A DNA stretch of 64,000 nucleotides, taken from assembly GCF_005239225.2 (NCBI RefSeq), contig NC_133298.1, positions 248,001-312,000 of the forward strand. Reading direction: 5' to 3'. Every line of letters starts with the position of its first letter. The stretch's first letter is position 1. Below the pieces are notes generated by a model, which saw only the letters and a list, made by a program, of their open reading frames with translations, searched no databases and was not told the origin of the DNA. Shown piece after piece: positions 56,141 to 64,000 of this stretch. The position numbers and the translations under genes were made by a program. The DNA is from Populus alba. Lineage: Eukaryota > Streptophyta > Magnoliopsida > Malpighiales > Salicaceae.

Positions 56141-57364
56141 TCAAGCATAATATCTTTTTACAGAGTCAGAATTCACAGGTCGAGCTAGGTCTTCTCCATC
56201 CATTCTAGCTAACTTCAACGCTCCTCCTGAGAATGCCTTTGTTACTACATAAGGACCCTCATAATTTGGTGCCCATTTGCTTTGATCATCTCCGGGTAAT
56301 GACAATATTTTCTTCAATATTAGATCCCCTTCTTGAAACAACCACGGTCTAACCTTCTTATCATACGCCTTAGCCATTCGTTTCTGGTAAAGTTGGTGAT
56401 GACATTTTGCGACCATCCTCTTTTCACTGATCAGGTTCAGTTGCTCGTGTCTCACTCTGGCCCACTCGGCCTCTTCTAACTCGGAATCTATTAACACTCT
56501 TAATGACGAGATTTCCACTTCCAAAGGCATCACTGCCTCCATACCGTACACCAGAGAATATGGGGTAGTCCCTGTCGAGGTTTGAACTGCGGTGCGATAT
56601 GCATGAAGGGCAAATGGCAACATCTCATGCCAATCCTTATATGTGACTACCATCTTCTGAATAATCTTTTTGACATTCTTGTTAGCAGCTTCTACCACCC
56701 CATTCATCTTTGGTCTATATGGCGAAGAATTGGAATGCTTGATTTTCCATTTAGTGCAGAGCTCTATTATCATCTTGCCGTTGAAATTCTGGGCATTATC
56801 AGTTATAATCTTTTCTGGTGGACCATACCGACATATCAAATCTCTCTCAATAAATTTCTTCACCACTTTTTGCGTCACATGAGCAAATGACCCGGCTTCT
56901 ACCCATTTTGTGAAGTAGTCAATAGCCATGAGGATAAATCTATGACCATTGCTCGCTTTTGGGTTTACAGGTCCAATCACATCAATTCCCCACATCGCGA
57001 AGGGCCATGGAGATGTTAAGTTAAACAGAGGAGCTGGTGGCATATTGACCTTGTCACTGTAAATTTGACATTTGTGACATTTTCTGACATAGTCGATACA
57101 GTCTTTTTCTAGTGTCATCCAAAAATAACCAACCCTTTGGATTTTCCTTGCCATCATATGCCCGCTAGCATGGGTTGAGCAAATCCCCTCATGGACCTCT
57201 CTTAATGCCTTTCTAACATCTGCCTCATTCAAACACCTTAACAAGGTTCCATCAAATGATCTTTTATATAAAATCTCTCCATCTAAATAGAAGTCTATAG
57301 CCAACCTTCTCAAGGTTTTCTTATCCGTTTTAGAAGCTCCCACCGGATATTCCTGATTCTGCAC
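56141..57364 (-). CDS. Ogre-like integrase (open segment)
   Basis: A 407-residue open segment in frame with the RNase H region, separated from it by a TAA at 57392-57394. The HHCC zinc finger is visible in HEGICSTHASGHMMARK to CHKCQIY (about residues 78-118). The catalytic core shows the first Asp in MWGIDVIGPVNP, the second in KIITDNAQNFNG and the Glu in GVVEAANKNVKK. The C-terminal part (RPWLFQEGDLILKK, WAPNYEGPYVV) is the GPY/F-type module, and the protein ends VNSDSVKRYYA at a natural stop. There is no chromodomain, as expected for the Tat lineage. Confidence 0.9.
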   Translation of the reverse strand: MQNQEYPVGASKTDKKTLRRLAIDFYLDGEILYKRSFDGTLLRCLNEADVRKALREVHEGICSTHASGHMMARKIQRVGYFWMTLEKDCIDYVRKCHKCQIYSDKVNMPPAPLFNLTSPWPFAMWGIDVIGPVNPKASNGHRFILMAIDYFTKWVEAGSFAHVTQKVVKKFIERDLICRYGPPEKIITDNAQNFNGKMIIELCTKWKIKHSNSSPYRPKMNGVVEAANKNVKKIIQKMVVTYKDWHEMLPFALHAYRTAVQTSTGTTPYSLVYGMEAVMPLEVEISSLRVLIDSELEEAEWARVRHEQLNLISEKRMVAKCHHQLYQKRMAKAYDKKVRPWLFQEGDLILKKILSLPGDDQSKWAPNYEGPYVVTKAFSGGALKLARMDGEDLARPVNSDSVKRYYA

Positions 57365-57391
57365 AAGATTTTTGATATCGTAATACCAAGG

Positions 57392-57797
57392 TTACCTGTC
57401 TATCTCTCCTTCAACCAAACAACAGTGAGCTGGGTCATTTCTAATGTCAATGTGTACCGGTTGTACCTTGCACTTGAGGTCAATGGTAGTCATAACAGCT
57501 AGTGTGGCCAAAGCATCCGCAAAATGGTTCCCCTCCCTTCCCAGATGGGTGAATCTAATTTCTTCAAATTCCTTTGCTAGCGTAAATAGGTATTTCTGGT
57601 ACGGCCTCAACTTTTCCTCTTTGGTTTGCCATTCCCCTTTGACCTGGCAGATGATCAACATGGAATCCCCATATACATCTATCTTCTTTATCTTTAACTC
57701 CAATGCCGCTTCTAAACCGAGGATACAAGCTTCATACTCAGTTGTGTTGTTGGTGCACTCGAAATGTAGTTTGACCAAAACTGGGTATTGTTTCTTA
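57392..57797 (-). pseudogene. Second RNase H (aRNH) of the Ogre-like element, frameshifted
   Basis: The first catalytic block (MFFDGAVN, with GNGAGAVIIS) lies at the end of the upstream frame at 57798. The rest (FECTNNTTEYEACILGLEAA, VYGDSMLIICQVKGEW, HFADALATLA) is in another frame from 57778. An apparent 2-nt deletion near 57790 separates them. A nonsense TAA closes the segment at 57392. A second, archaeal-like RNase H between RNase H and integrase is characteristic of Tat/Ogre elements. Confidence 0.8.
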
Positions 57798-59547
57798 TTA
57801 GGAGATTATTACCGCCCCTGCCCCGTTACCATATACATTTACTGCCCCGTCAAAAAACATGATCCACCAATTTGTCTTCTCTTCTTCCTTTTCTATTGAC
57901 AATATATCTTCATCAGGGAAATCAAAATCCAAGGGTTTGTAATCTTCAACATCATTATCGGCCAGATGGTCTGCGATTGCACTCCCTTTTACGACTTTCC
58001 TTGTCAAGTACACTATGTCATATTCTGCTAATAAAACCTGCCACCTTGCAATTCGACTTGAGAGAAAGGGCTTATTACAAATATACCTCAGAGGATCCAC
58101 TTTTGAAATCAACCAAGTGGTATAGTATAACATGTAATGTCGCAAACTCTTTGCCGCCCACACCAACGCACAACAAAGCCTTTCTATCTCCGTGTATCTG
58201 GACTCACATTCAGTGAATTTCTTACTCAAGTAATAAATAACTCTTTCCTTCCTTCCGGTTTCATCATGTTGACCCAATACACATCCCATGGCTACTTCAG
58301 TTACGGTTAGATATAATACTAGAGGTTTTCCTGATACAGGAGGAACCAGTAAAGGTGGATTTTGTAAATAATGCTTGATTTTATTGAATGCCTCCTCACA
58401 CTCCTCATTCCAGGTTCCAGGATTCTTTTTCCTTAGTAGTCGGAATATAGGCTCGTATGTTGTTGTTAGCTGAGCTATAAACCGAGCAATGTAATTCAAC
58501 CTTCCCAAGAATCCTCTTACTTCTTTCTCCGTCTTAGGGGATGACATAGCCTGGATGGCCCTTACTTTATCTGGATCCACCTCTATACCTCTATCACTTA
58601 CCACAAATCCCAACAGCTTGCCCGATTTAACTCCGAATGAACATTTTGCAGGATTAAGCCTTAGTTCATACTTCCTCAACCTCTCAAATAACTTCCTCAA
58701 AACTTCCACATGATCCTGTCCCTTTTTAGACTTGGCAATCATATCATCTACATACACCTCAATTTCTTTATGCATCATGTCGTGGAATAGAGTTACCATT
58801 GCTCTTTGATATGTTGCACCTGCGTTCTTTAACCCAAATGGCATGACCTTGTAGCAGTAGGTCCCCCAAGGTGTGACAAAAGTTGTTTTCGCTTTATCCT
58901 TTGGAGCCATTTTTATCTGGTTGTATCCTGAAAAACCATCCATAAAGGAATAAGTGGAACTTCGGGTAGCATTATCCACTAAAACATCTATGTGTGGTAG
59001 AGGAAAATCATCCTTAGGGCTAGCTCTATTCAAATTCCAAAAATCCACACAAACTCTAATCTTTCCTTCCTTCTTAGGCACCACAACAATGTTAGATACC
59101 CATTGTGGATATCTAACTACTTCTAGGAAGCCAGCATCCCATTGCTTTTCAAGTTCTGCCTTGACCTTGATCCAGACGTCCGGGTGGGCCCTCCTCAATT
59201 TCTGCTTGACTGGCTTATAACCTTCTTCCAACGGTATCTTGTGTTCTACAATACTTGTATCGAAACCGGGCATATCTTCATAGGACCAAGCAAAGACATC
59301 TGAATATTCTTGTAATAGGGTGATCATTTTTATCCTTTGTTCAGAAGTAATTAAGGTACCTATTTTCAACTCTTTCTTGAGCTGACCATTGCCCACATTG
59401 ATGGTTTCGAGTTCCTCGGTGGCAGGCTTCCAAGTCTGTTCCTGCTGTTCTACTAGCCTGGTGAATTCACTGATATTGCTTTCATCCCACTCTTCTTCTT
59501 CCATAGCTATTACATGCTTGTTCAAGTTTGGCCATTTATTCTTGATG
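57798..59547 (-). CDS. Ogre-like reverse transcriptase and RNase H
   Basis: A 575-residue open segment whose 5' boundary I set at the predicted splice acceptor at 59548. RT blocks are GFLEVVRYPQWVSNIVVVPK, GKIRVCVDFWNLNRASPKDD, FPLPHIDVLVD, FSGYNQIKMAPKD, MPFGLKNAGATYQRAM and the catalytic YVDDMIAKS. Connection and RNase H follow (WNEECEEAFNKIKHYL, PLVLYLTVTE, YYLSKKFTECESRYTEIERL). It ends with the start of the second RNase H (MFFDGAVN). RT copies the element RNA into cDNA in the cytoplasmic particle. This part looks intact. Confidence 0.92.
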
Positions 59548-59803
59548 CTAAATGTATGTGATGTTGTAGGAGATCCGCTTTCAGGATTCCTGAAAGCGGG
59601 AAGTGCTTGGTGTAAATGTATATATATAAAAAAACAATTTTGAAAAAGTGCATGATCTCATCATTTATTAAAAGGAAAAGGTGGGCTCCATGACAAACAT
59701 AGAATCTAGCTGACATCATGAGCCTTGATTGTCAACTAGAGAAAATAAAAGCAAACATAAGCAAAATGACAAAAACATGTTAAGGCAAACAAAGTTGGTT
59801 TAC
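59548..59803 (-). other. Predicted Ogre-type intron (256 bp)
   Basis: Minus-strand donor AAAAT|GTAAACC (GT at 59803-59802) and acceptor ACATACATTTAG|CATC (AG at 59549-59548). Joining them keeps the protease-side frame and the RT-side frame in register, while unspliced RNA meets a TAA at once after VVFKM. An intron between protease and RT is a known feature of Ogre elements. Confidence 0.65.
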
Positions 59804-61161
59804 ATTTTGAAAACCACTGGAGCTTCTTGGGTCACCCAATTCTGAAACTTCTCGCCCTGAGCCAACTTGCGCACAAAGGTCTTGGCGGAGACTTCTTCTA
59901 GTGTATGGATCGTCAGTTGTGGCAGCGCTTCATCTTCTTTTCCCGCTACTGCTTTCACGTCATCTCCTTTCTTCTCATTTTCCTCCAAGGTGTTTATGCT
60001 CATATTGACCAGTTCTAGACCCAGGCTTCCAACTCCTTTATCAAGTTGCATTATGTATGCAGCTTTTGTGAACGATACACTAAGGTGAGGGATTTCTAGC
60101 TTTTCTTCCTCAGGCTCTCTTCTTTTAATTCTAGCCATCCTTCTTGCCCTTCTCCGACCAGCAGCCCATCGATAATCCTTTTGGTTAGGTTAATACCCTA
60201 ACCCAAATCTTTGAGCAGCATTTTTCATCCTTGCTGAATTAACCCCTTCTAGTATCCCGACAGTAAGGTTATACTGAAATGGGATCCCGCGGTCTAAGAA
60301 GCATAGACTTGCCATCCTTGCTGCTTCTGAGATCCTTGGCCTTCTTAGCACGGTGTTCTTCGGTACCCAGTCAGTGTTCACAATCTCAAAAGCATGGATA
60401 TTGTTATCCTTGCAATCTTCCGCTTCGATAAAAGGCACAACCACATTCTTTATCATGGATATTGTCTCCTCGGCCTTGACAGTTACCAATATCCCATTCA
60501 TGATGTACTTCAGGCATTGGTGTAATGACGAAGCTACCGCCCCCGCTGCATGAATCCAAGGTCTTCCCAACAACATACTATAGGAAGGGTGGATATCCAT
60601 AACCTGAAGTGTCACTAGAAACATTTGTGGTCCCATATATAGCTCAACTTCTAAAGTCCCAATTATTGGCCTAGGTGAGCCATCATATGCTATGGCCATC
60701 ATAGTACTTGGCTTCATATGAGATTCATCAATCGGCATTTCCTCCAGAATGTGCTTTGGCAACACGTTGAGGGCCGAGCCATTATCAATGAGTACTTTCC
60801 CTATGAGGCAGTCCTTGCACCTAACTGTAATGTATAGGGGCTTGTTATGTCCGGTACCTTCAGCATCAAGCTCATCAGCCGTGAAGTAGAGGTAATTAGT
60901 TGCATGGATCCTCCCCACTAAATGCTCCATGGTTTTATGTTCAATGTCTTGGGGTACATATGCCTCATTCAATACCTTTTGCATGGCATTTCGATGCGAC
61001 TCAGAGCTGAGTATCAAGGACATAAGGGAGATCCGAGCTGGAGTCTTTTTTAGTTGATCCACTATGCAATATTCGCTATGCTTGATCAACTTCAAAAATT
61101 CATTCGACTCCTCTTCCATTACAGGCTTATTAACTTCTGGTGCTTTGTCCAGATCTACCAC
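59804..61161 (-). pseudogene. Ogre-like protease region
   Basis: The frame starts after a stop near 61162 and continues in the gag frame. It holds FLKLIKHSEYCIVDQL, KTPARISLMSLILSS and the retropepsin active site VLIDNGSALNVLPKHILEEM (about 60760-60820), with MLLGRPWIHAAGAV as the later conserved block. An in-frame TAA at 60190-60192 interrupts it. After that MARIKRREPEEEKLEIPH continues to VVFKM at the predicted intron donor (59803). The protease would cleave the polyprotein. Family assignment is firm; the copy is broken. Confidence 0.82.
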
Positions 61162-61182
61162 TTATTTACCTTTTTCCTTCCT

Positions 61183-61721
61183 CTATTCTTCAGGCGTAAA
61201 GCAACGACCACTCCTGGTCAAACCGCTTATCTTCGTCTGGAACAAAGGAAGAGGAGCTCGAACGTTGGAGGCATACCTATAATTATACGGCATGGCATTG
61301 TGATTCTCTTTTGTGCAGGACGGTTTAACCAAAATCAGCCTTGGGGGCCTATTAGCAGTATGTTGGACCCTGCATACTCCTGCCATCTCATCTTGACCTT
61401 CCATCATACTCAACTCACACCTGCTCTCCATGGGTTCAATCCTCAATTGTCCCATTCTCAACATTTTTGCGATCTTTTCGCAAAACTCGGCGCAATCCTC
61501 AATATGATGTTCATCTCTTCCATGGAACTCACAGTAGTCACCTCCCTCCAATTGGCTTACCACCTTTGCCTCTAGAAATCCTGATCGTACTAACATGTCG
61601 TACAACCTTTTCATCGGCACCTTCAACACCTTGCATTGATTTCCCACTTCGACCATGCCTATTCCACCACTATTTGGAGCATGCTTAGGCAATGGGTTTG
61701 AATTAACATTGGGATTGTATT
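61183..61721 (-). pseudogene. Ogre-like gag, C-terminal part only
   Basis: From the junction at about 61722 the frame reads YNPNVNSNPLPKHAPNSGG, then a zinc-binding motif CEFHGRDEHHIEDCAEF and TRSGRCFTPEE. It stops at TAG 61183-61185, and a second stop follows near 61162. The upstream codons of the open frame (to 61854) are LTR sequence translated by chance after a deletion. The capsid part of gag is missing. Confidence 0.8.
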
Positions 61722-61906
61722 TAGGAATACGTTTTACGTATAAATTCGTAATCCCAAATACTAAAAGAAAACAAAAAGATTTTTTTAGAATTTTTTGAAA
61801 TATTGGCCAAGTTCTCATGGCTTGAATAAACTGGTTATTAAAGCCAAAATGCATGCTAATACATATATTGTTTTGAAAATTTCCTTTGTTGTGTGAAAAT
61901 ATGATG

Positions 61907-61963
<57 letters not shown>

Positions 61964-63930
61964 GAGACTAGGCCGTATTTTAAAACAAAAAAACAATTTT
62001 TTTGAAAAAAGATTATTTTTTTTTTTATGCTTTGACGAAAATCGGGTATTTTAATACTGGGTTGGTATCCTTATGGTATAAAAATACAACCCAATATTAA
62101 TCCACTTTAAAAAAAATATGCAGAAAAAATCAACAATATTTTTATGGACTTTTTATAATTTTTTTTTGAAAGCAAAAGGATTTTTTATTCTGAAAATTTT
62201 TGATGTTTTGATGAAAATCGGGTATTTTTAACAGTGATTTTGTATCTTTATGGTATAAAAATACAAACCAACATTAAGCCATTTTGACAAAAATATGCAA
62301 GAAAATCAACAATATTTCAAAGATTTTTCAAAATATTTTTTTTATTTATTTTTTTTTTATATATATACACACATATATATTATAATATATAATAATTTAT
62401 AATATATTATATTATGGGGGCTGGGCCGGCCCAAATAAATGGGCCAGGCTCAGCCCAAAAAAAGGTTGGGCTGATCTCGGCCCAAATAAAAAGATTGTAC
62501 AATCTGGGCCAGGACCGGCCCAGACTTGCAAGGCTGGGCCAGCATCGGGCTGGCCTAGCAACCCACGGCCCAGCGGGGGGAAGAATTATTTTTCTTCCCC
62601 CCGCCTCCTGCATGCAGAACGACTCTGCATGCAGGAGGGAACGCCTGCAATGAAAGCGAAAACAAGGGGGAAGAAAATGTACCTGGCGTGGAGGAGGCGA
62701 TCGCTGGTGGTGCTGCGGTGGCGTGGCTTGCGGACGGCGGCTCTGGGCGGTGTTGCTGTTGTTCCTAACGGCGGCGAGAAATTTCTTCCTCCTCCCCTTT
62801 CCCCTATTTTTTTCCGTTCTTAGTGGTCCTCTCCTCCTCGGTTTTTTTTTCTCTGTTTTCGGTTTCGGTTTCTTTGTTTTCGGTTTGTTCTGCTCTCCCC
62901 TCTCTTTCGTTTGTTATTTCTCTTCTCCCTCTCTCCTCAGGTCCCTTCTCTCTTCGGTTTACTCTTTATTTATAGGGGAAAAAAGAGCCGGTGCGCCTTT
63001 TGCTAGTGCGCCTTGGGAGCAAATCACGCAGCGGCTGGTCGGCCAGTGATCGTTCGGTGGTCTAAAGGTGTGGGGCTTCGGTGGGGGCGAGGAGAGAGAG
63101 GCGGGAAGGTTTGAAAACAAAGGTTCTCTTCTCCCCCTGCTGCTCATTCGAGGGGGGGGGGGAAGAATAAAGAGGAACAGTGTCGTTCAAAACGACACCG
63201 TTCCGGTCTCTTTTTATATATATTTATATATATATATGAAACGGCGTCGTTTCATTTAAATGAGCCAAATTTCAAATCAGCCCTCCATCATTTCTTGTTC
63301 ATTTTCAATTGTATCCCTGCCAAATTCGGTCTCCGCCCCTTTTGTTGGCCTCGTTTTTGCACTTTAGTCCTTGGCCTCTGATTTATGCAATTGAGCCCTC
63401 AATTGATTAATAAACTTTCAATTTCTTCAATTAGGCCCCTGAATCGAATAATGGCAGCCCCTCCATTTACGCACCTCTTCCAATTTGGTCCCTGGTTTTG
63501 GATTTTCTTAATTAAGTCCCTAATTGGCCATTAAACTTCAATATTTATGCAATTAAGCCCCTGATTTGACCTAAAAAATTCCTAAAAAATATATTTTGGC
63601 CCCAGAACTTAAATTTCTTTCAATTAAAGCCCAAATTGACTTAAAAATCAATTTTTCTTGCAATCAAATCCCCTATAAAATCAATTAAAAAAACAATTAA
63701 GTCCATAAACATCCAAACTTGGGCTTTTCTCCTCAAAATTCAAATTTTCCTTCTCAACAGGGCTCTCATCCTTCAAGAATATACTGTAAAAAATCCAATC
63801 TTTGTATTTTTTAACCTCTTTGACCAATTTTCCGACCATTTTCTGAGTGCTTTTGCCTCCTGTTATTTTTCCAACCTTCTTTGGCTATTTATTTTATTTT
63901 TTTGTGGGGACCCAAAAATGGGTTACAACA
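61722..63930 (-). repeat. 5' LTR of Ogre-like element (inner end deleted)
   Basis: Ends GGGTTACAACA at 63930. LTR homology runs down to TAGGAATACG at about 61722 (compare 52266 and 9788), where it is fused to gag. The last part of U5, the primer site and the 5' gag are absent. Inside are a (TA)n run at 61912-61959, a minus-strand TATA near 62966-62974, a splice donor at 62682/62683, the 15-bp-arm hairpin at 62602-62636 and GGGCC-rich tracts near 62417-62580. The flank 63931-64000 shows nothing recognisable. Confidence 0.85.
61912..61959. repeat. (TA)n microsatellite within LTR
   Basis: About 24 TA dinucleotides. The homologous place in the solo LTR at 9452 (about 9980-9998) has a much shorter run. 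Confidence 0.9.
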
Positions 63931-64000
63931 TTTCCTCTATTAAATTTGTAACCAAGTGGAAAGCCATGAATTTTGTCACACGTCAAATCCGCACGTTGTC

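Larger units (their letters stand above)
48193..63930 (-). mobile_element. Ogre-like (Tat lineage) Ty3/gypsy element with nested LTRs
   Basis: Minus-strand element. The 5' LTR is 61722-63930 (its inner end lost) and the 3' LTR 48193-49918 (its outer end lost). Between them lie gag C-terminus, protease, a predicted intron, RT, RNase H, a second RNase H and integrase without chromodomain, then a long 3' untranslated region with a hairpin array. Two RNase H domains and an intron before RT are hallmarks of the Ogre lineage. Defects are the loss of the LTR end, primer site and 5' gag; nonsense codons at 61183, about 61162, 60190 and 57392; and a frameshift near 57790. Solo LTR D (50558-55130) with solo LTR C inside interrupts the 3' region. 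Both outer ends lack matching target duplications. Confidence 0.88.

Noticed and set aside
61722..61854. N-terminal extension of the gag frame
   Set aside because: These codons are LTR sequence fused to gag by a deletion. The homologous LTR positions at 9790 and 52270 are non-coding.

Overview
The window is repeat-rich nuclear DNA from a eudicot plant. I favour a woody member of the Salicaceae such as Populus. That is an inference from the mix of an Ogre/Tat-type Ty3 element, copia elements, a tRNA-derived SINE and a tandem DUF247 cluster, recalled rather than searched. There is no prokaryotic or organellar gene content, and I found no tRNA, rRNA or CRISPR locus. The only host genes I can support are DUF247 (UPF0481) genes, all on the minus strand between 22.98 and 48.17 kb. 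Two are open (22983-24500 and 31435-32811), one is full length but broken (35903-37274), and two are eroded (28390-29440 and 47242-48190).

Layout. 1-5888: 3' part of a CACTA (En/Spm) transposon with a DUF4216-type transposase end, a second spliced transposase gene and subterminal repeats. A 970-bp hAT-like element with an 8-bp target duplication sits inside it. 5889-9446: AT-rich relic of the duplication unit that carries the DUF247 genes. 9452-16295: solo LTR of an Ogre/Tat family, itself split by a 4.24-kb non-autonomous LTR element (10784-15022). 17286-22379: a second, very young member of that non-autonomous family with identical 514-bp LTRs. 22380-47240: the DUF247 cluster, built from repeated paralogous blocks, with LTR remnants, a SINE, a hAT-like MITE and a degraded Ty1/copia element (38570-43349). 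48193-63930: an Ogre-like Ty3/gypsy element on the minus strand with gag-pro, a predicted intron, RT, two RNase H domains and integrase. Its 3' untranslated region was hit by solo LTR D (50558-55130), which was in turn hit by solo LTR C (51856-54067).

How it fits together. Target-site duplications fix the boundaries and order of most insertions, and paralogous blocks supply empty sites that confirm them. The DUF247 cluster shows birth-and-death evolution: promoter and leader blocks survive where gene bodies have been lost, and copia LTRs abut the stop codons of two paralogs. The most unusual signal is a run of 22 short hairpins in the 3' untranslated region of the Ogre-like element. They follow a strict three-step cycle with a near-constant loop and stems that change in compensating pairs. 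A second, unrelated non-autonomous element family also carries an array of short repeats, each with a built-in hairpin.
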